From positions 1-64,000 of the forward strand of contig NZ_JSWG01000015.1 in the NCBI RefSeq assembly GCF_000797465.1: a DNA stretch of 64,000 bases, given 5' to 3'. This stretch comes from Psychroserpens jangbogonensis (GTDB lineage Bacteria; Bacteroidota; Bacteroidia; Flavobacteriales; Flavobacteriaceae). The notes beneath the pieces were generated by a model. It worked only from the letters and a program-made list of their open reading frames with translations, ran no database searches and was not told where the DNA came from. The position numbers and the translations under genes are program-made. Of this stretch, positions 7,374 to 16,798 are shown piece by piece (positions within the stretch are counted from its first letter, which is position 1; each line of letters begins with the position of its first letter).

Positions 7374-8690
7374 CTAATCTTTAAAATACCAAAAAGGGAT
7401 TCTGCAAACAGAATGTCTAACCGTATCTCCTTTTTTAATTCGTTTTCTTAAAACTTTTAAAAGGTGTTTCCCTTCTTCTAAATCTTTTATGCTAACAAAG
7501 GTTTCAAAGCCAATATCTTTTTGTTTGTTTTCAGACAATATAAATTCTCCGTCATAATCTGTACTATCAATCCTTACAGAATAGACCTGGTTTAGAACTT
7601 CCAAGTATTTGTTTTGATCTTCCCTTTTTGAAGACCAGTTGCTTTCACTTTTTACGATGATATTACTCCTCAGTCCTCTTTTGTCATTTTCAGGCTCTAA
7701 ATCTGGCTTGAAGTTAAATATATTGTCTTCTATATTATCAGTCAATTCCATAAATACGTTTATGTATGGTGTCGTTATAACTTTGGAAGAAATCGCAAAT
7801 TCATCTATATGTTCACTATCACCTAACATGTCTTGGTAACTTAATCGACTCGCTGATATTTCTGAAGAATGACTGACACCATCAAAATAGTTTGAAGGTT
7901 TATATTGAAATGAACTTAAAACCAATATAGTAAAGTAAACAGGTAAGAGTACAAAACTTAATCGTCTTCCAAATTTATTGTCTAAGAAATTATAAACTAA
8001 AGGTCTGTATAAAAATGATAAAGTAATAAAACTAAAGACCCAGTAAATAGGAAAGTAAAATTTAGAAATCCATTTCTTCTTTTTGAGCCAACCTTGCGTA
8101 ATAAAATCTATAAAAGTTAGAATCATTCCAAAAATTATAAATATAATGAGACTTGCACCTAAAATAGATCTAAAGGTTTCAGGTAAATGTTCATTTTCAA
8201 TAATCTGAGTAGCAATCAGAGCTATTGAAAGAAATGTAAACGTTAATGCTAAAACATAAAAGATTAAGAGGAATGATATGGCAAAAATAATGCTGCAATA
8301 ATTCTCTAATGTAGCCACATATTTGTCAAATGAACCAACTCTTTTTTTAAGGTATTTTGTGAATTTTTCACTGTATTTTAAAGAGTCATAATCAATATCT
8401 CCAGAAACATATCGTAATCCGAGTGTGCCAATCCATAAGCCTCGTAATATTACATGTAAGAGTAAATTGAATAATAGAATGCCACATGAAATAACTGCAA
8501 TGAATAATACAATTGCCTTTACTAACTGTTGTTTTGATTGAGCAATACTAGCTGCATCACTGAGTGGTTCAAGTGCTGTGAATAAACCAAAAATCGCAAA
8601 ACCAGATATAATTAATTCTAATTGCCAACTTTCTTCTTGTAGTCGTTGTAGTAACTTTTTAAACGCTGGATTATTATAATCAGAACTCAT
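7374..8690 (-). CDS. Multi-spanning membrane protein, unknown function
   Basis: This 438-residue protein has about six hydrophobic helices in its first 260 residues (near 25-45, 58-85, 125-155, 160-195, 210-230 and 240-258), followed by a soluble C-terminal domain of about 175 residues that ends 'CRIPFWYFKD'. The N-terminus 'LLQRLQEESWQLELIISG' is amphipathic. I recognise no family. It is convergent with the anti-sigma gene and stands alone, with its own 55-base gap to the helicase gene upstream. Confidence 0.75.
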   Translation of the reverse strand: MSSDYNNPAFKKLLQRLQEESWQLELIISGFAIFGLFTALEPLSDAASIAQSKQQLVKAIVLFIAVISCGILLFNLLLHVILRGLWIGTLGLRYVSGDIDYDSLKYSEKFTKYLKKRVGSFDKYVATLENYCSIIFAISFLLIFYVLALTFTFLSIALIATQIIENEHLPETFRSILGASLIIFIIFGMILTFIDFITQGWLKKKKWISKFYFPIYWVFSFITLSFLYRPLVYNFLDNKFGRRLSFVLLPVYFTILVLSSFQYKPSNYFDGVSHSSEISASRLSYQDMLGDSEHIDEFAISSKVITTPYINVFMELTDNIEDNIFNFKPDLEPENDKRGLRSNIIVKSESNWSSKREDQNKYLEVLNQVYSVRIDSTDYDGEFILSENKQKDIGFETFVSIKDLEEGKHLLKVLRKRIKKGDTVRHSVCRIPFWYFKD

Positions 8691-8745
8691 AGAGGTTGGA
8701 TTTGAGATTAAAGATAACCACTTTTATAAAATAATTTCAAGTATT

Positions 8746-9984
8746 TTAATACCAACGCTTCTTTTTCTTTTTAGAGCCTTCGCCTTTACGACCTTTTCTA
8801 TATTTACTGCCTTGCTTTTTGTGAACGATTGGTTTTGCTTTTGGATCTAAAGGATAAGGATGGTCTTCTTCAACAGGAATCTGAACATTTATCAGTTGCT
8901 GAATGCTTTTGATATAACTTTTTTCATCTGCAGAACAGAGAGAAAACGATTTTCCGAAATTACCAGCACGTCCAGTTCTTCCTATACGATGTACATAAGT
9001 TTCAGGAACATTAGGAATGTCAAAATTGACAACAGCATCTAATTCATTAATATCAATACCACGAGCTGCAACATCTGTCGCAATTAAAATATTGACTTCT
9101 GCATGTTTAAACTTATTTAGCGCTGTTTGTCTTTCACTTTGCGTTCGATCACCATGAAGGCGTTCTACGTCATAGCCATTATTAGCTATGGTTTGTTCTA
9201 ACTTATCAACGCCATATTTTGTGCGTCTAAAAATAAGAATACGTTTTCCTTTAATTGTATTGCGTAAGAGGTGCAAGCAGAGTTCAACCTTATTGCGCTT
9301 AGGAACGTAGTATAGTATCTGACTAACATTTTTTGCAGCAGAAGACGTAGGCGTTACTTCAATGCGCTTAGGACTGTTTAAAATGGAATTTGCTAACTGT
9401 TCTACTTTAAATGGCATAGTCGCAGAAAACAAAAGATTCTGTTTCGTTTCTGGACATAAACGTTCGATTTTTTTAACGTCATCAATGAATCCCATATCCA
9501 ACATTAAATCGGCTTCATCCAATACCAAGATCTCTATAAAGTCTAGATTTAAAATGTCTTGTTTGTGAAGATCCAATAAACGTCCAGGTGTCGCTACAAC
9601 AATATCAACACCTTTTTTTAAAACATCAATTTGTGGCTCAATACTTGTTCCACCAAAAACAACTGTAGTTCTTAAGTTGGTGTGCTTAGCATAGGTATCA
9701 AAGTTTTTCCCAATTTGAGCAGCAAGCTCTCGCGTTGGGCTTACAATTAAGGCCTTAATTTTTTTGCCTTTTTTAGGAGCATCTTGCTTGTTATAAAGCA
9801 ATTGTAGAATTGGTAAAGCAAACGCAGCTGTTTTACCTGTTCCAGTTTGCGCTGAAGCAATAACATCTTTTTTATCTAATACTAAAGGAATAGTTTGCTC
9901 TTGAATTAAAGTAGGTTCAGTATAACCTGCTTCGTCAATAGCTTTTACAATAGCTTTATTAAGATTAAGCTCTTTAAAGGACAT
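8746..9984 (-). CDS. DEAD-box RNA helicase, RhlE type
   Basis: This is a 412-residue ATP-dependent RNA helicase. The motifs are in order: Phe3 and the Q motif near residue 28, Walker A AQTGTGKT (45-52), PTRELA, TPGRLLDL, the DEAD box in 'VLDEADLMLDMGF', SAT in 'LLFSATMP', TDVAARGIDI and HRIGRTGRAG. The C-terminal tail is short and rich in Lys, Arg and Gly (KYRKGRKGEGSKKKKKRWY), which suits RNA binding. It probably acts in rRNA maturation or cold-stress RNA unfolding like other RhlE proteins; the exact substrate is not shown by the sequence. Confidence 0.93.
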   Translation of the reverse strand: MSFKELNLNKAIVKAIDEAGYTEPTLIQEQTIPLVLDKKDVIASAQTGTGKTAAFALPILQLLYNKQDAPKKGKKIKALIVSPTRELAAQIGKNFDTYAKHTNLRTTVVFGGTSIEPQIDVLKKGVDIVVATPGRLLDLHKQDILNLDFIEILVLDEADLMLDMGFIDDVKKIERLCPETKQNLLFSATMPFKVEQLANSILNSPKRIEVTPTSSAAKNVSQILYYVPKRNKVELCLHLLRNTIKGKRILIFRRTKYGVDKLEQTIANNGYDVERLHGDRTQSERQTALNKFKHAEVNILIATDVAARGIDINELDAVVNFDIPNVPETYVHRIGRTGRAGNFGKSFSLCSADEKSYIKSIQQLINVQIPVEEDHPYPLDPKAKPIVHKKQGSKYRKGRKGEGSKKKKKRWY

Positions 9985-10041
9985 GTGTTTACATTTCTCG
10001 CAAAGATAGTTGTTTTGTTGAGGTTTAAACTAATTAATAAA

Positions 10042-12372
10042 TTAGTACATGCTCTTCACTTTTCTAAGCTTATTTTCCCAAGATAGAAGGTTGTCTTTAT
10101 GATTATTTAAATTCTTTATAACATCCTTAACTAGTGGATTAGATTCGTCAACATTAGAAAAGAACTGCATGTTATTTTCTAGCTGAATAATTTCTCCTTT
10201 AATCTCAGTTATTTTCTTTCTGATATAGTTTTGTTCGTTATCTAATAAACGAGTATCGTCTGGCTTAGATAATGTTTCAAGTTTGTTTTCAAACTTAATC
10301 ATTTCTAACTTCGCCTTATCCATATCTAACTTACCAAAAAGACCATCAATCACTTTATTGAATTTACCTTCAATAAAACGTTTGTTAGATGGAATATGAC
10401 CAATAGCCTTCCATGCTTTAATTTGCTCTTTTATGGTTTCAATATCTTTTTCTGGCTTACCAGAAAGTTCAATAGCCTTTACTGTTTCTAATAAAGTCGA
10501 TTTTTCTTCAAAAGCAGCTGTTTCTTCTTTGCTAGCTGCATTTCTTTCAGCATGCATTCTATCAAAATAATGATTACAAGCCTTTTTGAATTGTTTCCAT
10601 ATTTTATCACTATCCTTTCTTGGGACGTGACCAATGCTTTTCCAATCAGACTGTATTTTCTTCATTAAAGACGTTGTCGTATCAAAATCCTCACTGTCTT
10701 TGTTTTCATCAGCAACTTTTATAAGCTCTTGCTTTTTATGAAGATTGTCATACTGATCTTTTTTAAGCGACTTATAAAAGGTGTTCTTGCTTCTGTTAAA
10801 ATTTCTAACAGCAGTTTTAAATTTTGTCCAAGTAGCATCATTAACTTTAATCGGTACTTTTCCTGCATTAAAGAATTCTTGACGTAATTCTTCTATAGCT
10901 TTTATCTTATTTTGCCATGCTTGATGACTTTTAGGTTGTTCTAAAGCAATCTCTTCAATTTTAGCTATGATCTCTTCTTTTTTAACCAAATTGCCTTCGT
11001 GAGCTTTATCTAAATCGGCATAGTAAGCTTGACGCTTATCATGAATAGTTTTGGTTGCATTACTAAAACGTCCCCAAATTTCTTCTCTATGTTCTTTGGC
11101 TACAGGACCTAACTCTTCTTTCCAGAGTTTGTGAAGTACTTGCAGTTCTCTAAACGATCTGTTGATGTTGTTATCTATAGCTAACTCTTCAGCACGCTCA
11201 ATAATCTTAGTTTTTTGATCAAGATTATGTTTGAAATCCATATCACGTAAGTCGCGATTTAAATGTAAGAAGTCATAGAAAATCTCTACATGATGATGGT
11301 AAGAATTCCAAGCGTTATTGTAACGATCTCTAGGAATTGGACCAGCATTTCGCCATTGTTCTTGTAAATCTTTAAAGTGCTTATATGTAGTGTTGATGTT
11401 CTCTTCAACATTAATAAGACCTTTGATTTCTTCAATAATCTTCAGTCTATTCTCTAAGTTTTGCTTTAAGTTAGACTCTAAATTTTTATAATATGCATTT
11501 AGTGTATTTCGGTACGACTTATATGCATCGTTAAATCGTTTTTTAATTGGAGTAGTGTAGTAGAAGTCAATTTCGCTTCCGCCTTCACTTAAAAATTCTT
11601 CTTTCTTTACATCAAGAAGTTCTCCGAATTTTGAATGAAATTCAGATTTAATCTCATCTACTTGAGATTTTATAGTTTGTATTTTTTGACCTTCTATAAG
11701 CCCTTCTAGTTCAATAACTAATTGCTCCATTGACATGGCATGATAGTCTTTACTTTCAACTTCATGGCGCTCAGCATTGGTTTCATCTTCTGCATCTTCC
11801 GCATTAGCTTCTTCAATCTCTTCAACATGAGCATCAGCTTTTTCTGGAGTTTCAGAAACGGGTTCGGTTGCTTCTTCAACAACTTCTTTAGTGTCTTCGA
11901 CAGCTTCTTCTGTAGTGTCCACTACTTCTTCAGCAACTACTTCAGTTTTTGCTTCTTCAACAGCTTCTGTAGTTTCTTCAACAACTTCTTTAGTGTCTTC
12001 GACTACTTCTTCAGTAACTGCTTCAGTTTTTACGTCTTCAACAGCTTCTTCTGTAGTGTCTTCCACTACTTCTTCAACAGCTTCTGTAGTTTCTTCAACA
12101 ACTTCGATTACTTCTTCAGCAACGGCTTCAGTTTTTGTTTCTTCAACAGCTTCTGTAGTTTCTTCAACAACTTCGACTACTTCTTCAGCAACGTCTTCAG
12201 TTTTTACATCTTCAACAGCTTCTGTAGTCGTTTCTACAGTGTCACTAGATTCTTTTGGTTCTTCGGAAGTTGATCCTTCAGCGGCTTTTAATTCCTCGGT
12301 TTTTTGAGGTGTTTCTGTAGTATTTAGTTCAATCTTTCCATCTGCTTCTTGCAGGTTATCGTTCTCAGACAT
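10042..12372 (-). CDS. DUF349 repeat protein with acidic repetitive N-terminus
   Basis: This 776-residue cytoplasmic protein has two parts. Residues 1-210 are low-complexity and strongly acidic, built from repeats of the type TTEAVEE, EEVVE and DVKTE. Residues 215-775 are mostly helical and contain several DUF349 repeats, recognisable by the recurring Trp and spacing 'LQEQWRNAGPIPRDRYNNAW', 'HKLWKEELGPVAKEHREEIW', 'IQSDWKSIGHVPRKDSDKIW' and 'IKAWKAIGHIPSNKRF'. The molecular role of DUF349 is unknown to me. The repeats at DNA level can expand or contract. No signal peptide is present. Confidence 0.88.
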   Translation of the reverse strand: MSENDNLQEADGKIELNTTETPQKTEELKAAEGSTSEEPKESSDTVETTTEAVEDVKTEDVAEEVVEVVEETTEAVEETKTEAVAEEVIEVVEETTEAVEEVVEDTTEEAVEDVKTEAVTEEVVEDTKEVVEETTEAVEEAKTEVVAEEVVDTTEEAVEDTKEVVEEATEPVSETPEKADAHVEEIEEANAEDAEDETNAERHEVESKDYHAMSMEQLVIELEGLIEGQKIQTIKSQVDEIKSEFHSKFGELLDVKKEEFLSEGGSEIDFYYTTPIKKRFNDAYKSYRNTLNAYYKNLESNLKQNLENRLKIIEEIKGLINVEENINTTYKHFKDLQEQWRNAGPIPRDRYNNAWNSYHHHVEIFYDFLHLNRDLRDMDFKHNLDQKTKIIERAEELAIDNNINRSFRELQVLHKLWKEELGPVAKEHREEIWGRFSNATKTIHDKRQAYYADLDKAHEGNLVKKEEIIAKIEEIALEQPKSHQAWQNKIKAIEELRQEFFNAGKVPIKVNDATWTKFKTAVRNFNRSKNTFYKSLKKDQYDNLHKKQELIKVADENKDSEDFDTTTSLMKKIQSDWKSIGHVPRKDSDKIWKQFKKACNHYFDRMHAERNAASKEETAAFEEKSTLLETVKAIELSGKPEKDIETIKEQIKAWKAIGHIPSNKRFIEGKFNKVIDGLFGKLDMDKAKLEMIKFENKLETLSKPDDTRLLDNEQNYIRKKITEIKGEIIQLENNMQFFSNVDESNPLVKDVIKNLNNHKDNLLSWENKLRKVKSMY
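11855..12240 (-). repeat. Short imperfect tandem repeats in the DUF349 gene
   Basis: Words such as CTTCAACAGCTTCTGTAGT and ACTACTTCTTCAGCAAC recur many times on the plus strand. They encode the acidic tail in the minus frame and create two long but meaningless plus-strand reading frames. Copy number probably varies between strains through slippage or recombination. Confidence 0.75.
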
Positions 12373-12437
12373 TTTTCAATGTTTTTATATTAGAAGGCTA
12401 AGATAGTGATAGGTGATTGATTTACAAAAAAGAACCT

Positions 12438-13190
12438 CTATTTAGAAGGTTTATACTTTAAATTCCAAATTCGCCATGCTTTTTCGGCCTGAAGTTCTAA
12501 CATTTTTTGTCCGTTGCAGATTTGAGCGCCTTGATTTTTTCCCAATCTTAAAAACGTTGTTTCTTCAGGATTATAAATCAAATCGAAAAGTAGATGTTTG
12601 TCTGTGATGCCATCATAGGGAATTTCCGGACAGTCATTAATATCTGGATACGTTCCAACAGGTGAGCAGTTGATGATAATTTTATAATCTTTAATATCCT
12701 CAATCGCTAAATTGTCATAAGTGAATTTTACGTCTGATTTAGTTGTTCTTGAAACATAATCAAATTCAATTTTCAACTTCTTAAATGTGTATGCAATTGC
12801 TTTGGAGGCACCACCAGTACCAAGAATCAATGCTTTTTTATGATGTTTTTTTAGAAATGGTTTTATTGAGTTTTTAAAACCATAGCAATCGGTATTGTAA
12901 CCTTTGAGTCGTCCTTTTGAATTAATCGTTATGGTGTTTACAGCACCAATTTTTTTAGCTTTCTTATCTAATTCATCTAAAAACAGAATGACTTGTTCTT
13001 TATACGGAATGGTTACATTACACCCACAAATATCAGGATTGTCTTGTAAAAGCTTTGGAAATAATGAAATGTCTTCAAGGTCAAAATTCTCATAGGTAAA
13101 TGGTAATTGCTCTGCTTCAAATTTAGCTTTGAAATAGCCTCTAGAGAATGAATACGCTATGTCTTTTCCTAATAATCCTAATCTAGACAT
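12438..13190 (-). CDS. aroE: Shikimate dehydrogenase
   Basis: This 250-residue enzyme reduces 3-dehydroshikimate to shikimate with NADPH in aromatic amino-acid synthesis. The substrate-site motif near the N-terminus is 'GLLGKDIAYSFSRGYF', followed by NVTIPYK with the catalytic Lys, the nucleotide-binding loop GTGGASKA and NCSPVGTYP. A longer frame from 13229 would overlap the upstream DUF368 gene by 47 bases and adds residues outside the family, so I choose ATG at 13190. This still overlaps the upstream stop by 8 bases and indicates translational coupling. Confidence 0.93.
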   Translation of the reverse strand: MSRLGLLGKDIAYSFSRGYFKAKFEAEQLPFTYENFDLEDISLFPKLLQDNPDICGCNVTIPYKEQVILFLDELDKKAKKIGAVNTITINSKGRLKGYNTDCYGFKNSIKPFLKKHHKKALILGTGGASKAIAYTFKKLKIEFDYVSRTTKSDVKFTYDNLAIEDIKDYKIIINCSPVGTYPDINDCPEIPYDGITDKHLLFDLIYNPEETTFLRLGKNQGAQICNGQKMLELQAEKAWRIWNLKYKPSK

Positions 13191-14202
13191 GAGCTCGTTT
13201 TGTTCGTTGGCCATACCATTCAAGTGCAAGTACGATTAAAATTCCTATAATCACATAACCAAACGCTAAATACGTTTCGCTATTTAATTCTGGTAAAAAA
13301 CGTTCGTAATTGGATATGATTTTTTCATTTCTAGAATCTAACAGAAAACTGCCATCATCTTGCATTTTAAAAATAGTTTTTTTCCACGGCCAAACCACTC
13401 CTAAAGAGCCAATGATAAAACCAATTATAGATGCTGTAGTGATACTTTTGTAGTGTTTAAGCACATAACTTAATACATGTGAAAACGTAACTAAACCTGT
13501 AAATGATCCTAAAGTAAATAAAGTTAATACTTTTAAAAGTCGAATTCTCACCTCATTTTGTAAAAAACTGAAATCGCCAGTTACGATTTCTGAAAACGTA
13601 TCGTAAAGTGCATTTACAGAATCTACTAGCAATAGCACATAATTTCCAAGAAGAATCAAGATAAATGAGCCTGAAAATCCTGGAAGCGTCATTCCAGACA
13701 CGCTAATTATTCCGCAGAAAAACACAAATAGCAAATTGTCATTTTCCATAGCTGGATCTAAAAAACTAATACTTACACCTAGAGTAATTCCAATAGCTAA
13801 AGCTGTGAAACTTTTATAGTTCCAGTCATTAAAATCTTTATTGATATAATAAATTGAACCGATAATCATTCCGAAGAAAAGACCCCAAACATAGAGTTCA
13901 TGGTTTTTAAGAAAGTAGTCTAGAATTTTAGAAACACTGAAAAAACTAATTATCATTCCAGAGAATAGTAAAACTAAAAACCTGCCATTAACATAGCCAT
14001 AAAAGCTTTTGAATCGTCCGTTAAATAACAGTTTAAAAGCAGTTTTATTAATGCGTTGTAAAGAAAAAATAAACTCTTCGTAAAATCCAGCAACAAAAGC
14101 AACAACACCTCCTGAGACACCAGGTACTTTATTAGCGGCTCCCATGCCAAGTCCTTTAATGACCAAAAACAGACGATCTTTAAAGGTTCTTGAATTTTCC
14201 AT
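13183..14202 (-). CDS. DUF368 membrane protein, PopT-like (second copy)
   Basis: This 339-residue integral membrane protein has about eight to nine helices. It carries the family signature 'GLGMGAANKVPGVSGGVVAF' near residue 18 and a second inverted 'GMTLPGFSGSFILILLGNY' near residue 170, the internal duplication typical of DUF368. Members called PopT were shown to return undecaprenyl phosphate across the membrane for cell-wall synthesis; that role here is inferred. Its start codon overlaps the stop of the paralogue upstream by one base (TAATG), and it overlaps aroE downstream. In the first signature the paralogue has DVVPGVSGG and this copy NKVPGVSGG, so they have diverged at the core site. 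Confidence 0.88.
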   Translation of the reverse strand: MENSRTFKDRLFLVIKGLGMGAANKVPGVSGGVVAFVAGFYEEFIFSLQRINKTAFKLLFNGRFKSFYGYVNGRFLVLLFSGMIISFFSVSKILDYFLKNHELYVWGLFFGMIIGSIYYINKDFNDWNYKSFTALAIGITLGVSISFLDPAMENDNLLFVFFCGIISVSGMTLPGFSGSFILILLGNYVLLLVDSVNALYDTFSEIVTGDFSFLQNEVRIRLLKVLTLFTLGSFTGLVTFSHVLSYVLKHYKSITTASIIGFIIGSLGVVWPWKKTIFKMQDDGSFLLDSRNEKIISNYERFLPELNSETYLAFGYVIIGILIVLALEWYGQRTKRAHV

Positions 14203-15170
14203 TAGGCCTTTGTTTTTTTACGTCCCAAGCTCTCTAGAATTAAGATGGTAGCAAATCCAATTACTACAAAAATAAGTGCAAATAAAATTTGAGAATCACC
14301 AGTGTATGACGTTGGTAAAATGCTTTCATCTAAAACGGTAACTTCTAATCCTTCAGAATTGATACGTGTTTTTAATACGTTTTTCCAAGGCCAAATCTTA
14401 TTTAATGATCCAATCATAAAGCCGGTTAGGATGGCTAAGGTTAGATTTTTGTGATGTTTAAACATCCAATTGAGCACTTTTGAAAAGACTTTCAATCCAA
14501 TAATAGCTCCTATTCCTAACATGAAAAAGTTTAGTAGTGCATCTTTTAACACATCCCAATTAGCAGTTGTAACCCCTTCAATAAGATTGTTTACAGTATT
14601 GATTGCTGTTTCATAAGCACCAAGAATAAGTAATATAAAAGCTCCCGACACGCCTGGTAAAATCATTGCAATTATAGCAATGAACCCACAAAACAAGAGA
14701 TAAAAAGGACTGTCTGGCGAAGCAAATGGTTCAGCTAGCGTTATAAAATAAGATAGGACAGAGGTTAAAAGTATGGCAATAATAATCTTTGGTGACCAAG
14801 ACTTAATTTGTTTTCCTATATAGAGAATACTTGCTAATACGAGTCCGAAAAAGAAAGCCCATAATAAAATAGGTTCATTATGTAATAGCCACTTTATTAA
14901 CTTAGCTAATGATAAAATACTAATGGCAATTCCTGAAAATAGAGCTAATAAAAAACCTCCGTTTATAGAGGTCCAAGCCGTTTTAAAACCGTGTTGTTTC
15001 CAAACTTTAAACACACCTAGATTAATGTTGTCTATGCTTTCAATAAGTTCTTCGTATATGCCTGAAATAAAGGCGATTGTTCCTCCAGAAACTCCAGGAA
15101 CAACATCGGCAGCTCCCATGGCAATACCTTTAAAGGTGATAAATAAGTAATCTTTAAATTGTCTAATCAT
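14202..15170 (-). CDS. DUF368 membrane protein, PopT-like (first copy)
   Basis: This 322-residue polytopic membrane protein has the two DUF368 signatures 'GIAMGAADVVPGVSGG' (about residue 15) and 'AMILPGVSGAFILLILGAY' (about 168). It keeps the common Asp of the first signature and so looks like the canonical copy. The predicted role is undecaprenyl-phosphate recycling (PopT type). It is the first of three coupled genes (DUF368, DUF368, aroE). Both copies share the C-terminal 'GSLNKIWPWK' / 'GSLGVVWPWK' element, so they are tandem duplicates that are now well diverged. Confidence 0.9.
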   Translation of the reverse strand: MIRQFKDYLFITFKGIAMGAADVVPGVSGGTIAFISGIYEELIESIDNINLGVFKVWKQHGFKTAWTSINGGFLLALFSGIAISILSLAKLIKWLLHNEPILLWAFFFGLVLASILYIGKQIKSWSPKIIIAILLTSVLSYFITLAEPFASPDSPFYLLFCGFIAIIAMILPGVSGAFILLILGAYETAINTVNNLIEGVTTANWDVLKDALLNFFMLGIGAIIGLKVFSKVLNWMFKHHKNLTLAILTGFMIGSLNKIWPWKNVLKTRINSEGLEVTVLDESILPTSYTGDSQILFALIFVVIGFATILILESLGRKKTKA

Positions 15171-15241
15171 TTTTACAAATAAGAAAAGTAAAGGTATGAA
15201 ATAGGAATGACTATTTTAAAACTAAAAAACCTTGAATTGAA

Positions 15242-16645
15242 TTATTTTTTTGTCTCTGAAATGAGTTGTTGTACAGATGGTTTCTGTAAGACATTAGGAA
15301 ACAATTCATCAAGAATGATGTCAAATTCAGGGTCTAATATGAGTGCGTTTTTTAGGTGATAATGTCCTTTACTACTTTCGTGCAAAGTAAAGTGTAAGCC
15401 TGCTAAACGAAATTCAATTTCTGCAGTTTCTGGATAGAATTCTGCAGCCTGAATTAAGTTTAAAATTGAAGCCTCGTATTCACCTAGATCAATAAGGATA
15501 TCTGTTCTAGATAACCACGTTTGTAGTTCGTAATTACCTAAATCTAATGCTTTCTTATAACCGCGTTCAGCCTCTTCTAAGAAATTAAGACGAAGATTTA
15601 TTTGTGCGTATAGTTTCCAGTAAATTACATTCTCACTATCAATATTTATCGCTTTATTGATGTAAAATAACGCTTTTTGATAGTTGTGTTTTTTGTTGTA
15701 AAACTTAGTGATTGCAATCCATCCCTTGTCTAATAAAGGATCTTCATGAACCGTTTTGTAAAAATACTGAACAGCTAAGTCATCCTGACCTAGTTTTTCA
15801 TGGCAATGACCAATTCTTAGTAATGCAAAAGATGTAGGTTCATCTAAAGCCAAAGTGATTTTGTAATTTTCTATAGCTTCAATGTATTCCTTTTTCTTTT
15901 CTAAAACCTTTCCTTTTTCTAAATAAGCACCAACAAACTTGTCGTCAGAAATTATAGCGAAATCAAATGCGGCTAAAGCTTTGTCGTAATCTTTAACTGT
16001 GAAATATTGACGACCTAATTGGTGCCAAGCAACTTCGCAATATGGGTTTTTGTCTAAATAAATATTTAGGAAGTCGATAGCTTCATTGTTTTGATCTAGA
16101 AAATCATAACAATAAATAATATTATATAAAGCAGAATAGTCTTCTAAGTCTATAGCAAGACATTTTGAGAAATACTCTCTAGCATTTTCAAATTTATCTA
16201 GGAACAAGTATTCCATTCCAATAAGCGCAAACAAATCGGTAAGACCTTCGTCATCACTGTTAAGATTTAGAGCAATTTTTAAAGTATCAATTGCTTTTTG
16301 GTGCAAATCTTGTTTAGAGAATACACTAGCTTTTTGAATATAGATTTCTTCGTTTGCAGGCTCGACAATATGTATTTCATTTAAAACATCATCGGCTTCT
16401 GTAAACTTGTTTTCAAGGATGAATATTTCCGTTAAAAATAGTTTTAAATTAACTGAAGTTGGATGTTGTTCTAAGCCTAATTTAATGGCTTTTTTAGCTA
16501 AAGCTATTTTGCCGCTTTCGAGATAGTGATGGATAATATTTTCAAATTCGTTTGAATCAAAGAATAAAACATGATTAGTTTTAAGCATAGATTCAAAGCG
16601 TGTAAGTGAAAAATTGTTGTTGTCGTCAGGTTGACTAAACTCCAT
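15242..16645 (-). CDS. Tetratricopeptide repeat protein
   Basis: This 467-residue soluble protein is built of about twelve TPR units, for example 'SALYNIIYCYDFLDQNNEAI', 'CEVAWHQLGRQYFTVKDYDK' and 'SFALLRIGHCHEKLGQDDLA'. It has no signal peptide and no catalytic domain, so a scaffold role in protein complexes is likely, with unknown partners. I take ATG at 16645; a TTG two codons upstream is possible. It lies 71 bases upstream of the DUF368 genes in the same direction, a neighbourhood often kept in flavobacteria. Confidence 0.88.
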   Translation of the reverse strand: MEFSQPDDNNNFSLTRFESMLKTNHVLFFDSNEFENIIHHYLESGKIALAKKAIKLGLEQHPTSVNLKLFLTEIFILENKFTEADDVLNEIHIVEPANEEIYIQKASVFSKQDLHQKAIDTLKIALNLNSDDEGLTDLFALIGMEYLFLDKFENAREYFSKCLAIDLEDYSALYNIIYCYDFLDQNNEAIDFLNIYLDKNPYCEVAWHQLGRQYFTVKDYDKALAAFDFAIISDDKFVGAYLEKGKVLEKKKEYIEAIENYKITLALDEPTSFALLRIGHCHEKLGQDDLAVQYFYKTVHEDPLLDKGWIAITKFYNKKHNYQKALFYINKAINIDSENVIYWKLYAQINLRLNFLEEAERGYKKALDLGNYELQTWLSRTDILIDLGEYEASILNLIQAAEFYPETAEIEFRLAGLHFTLHESSKGHYHLKNALILDPEFDIILDELFPNVLQKPSVQQLISETKK

Positions 16646-16798
16646 AAGCAAATTTGGATTAACCGTTATTTAAAATTACTCTTATCAGTGCATATACATC
16701 ATTTTTAGTGCCAATCTTTTCAACAAAGTAATTAACAGTTATAGTTTTGTTTTAAGTGATGACAGTTTGATTGCTGTAAGTCAATTAGTTGAATTGGC

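Noticed and set aside
11740-12307. Two long plus-strand frames rich in Ser/Thr/Val or Phe/Ser.
   Set aside because: They are shadows of the acidic repeat in the DUF349 gene on the minus strand.
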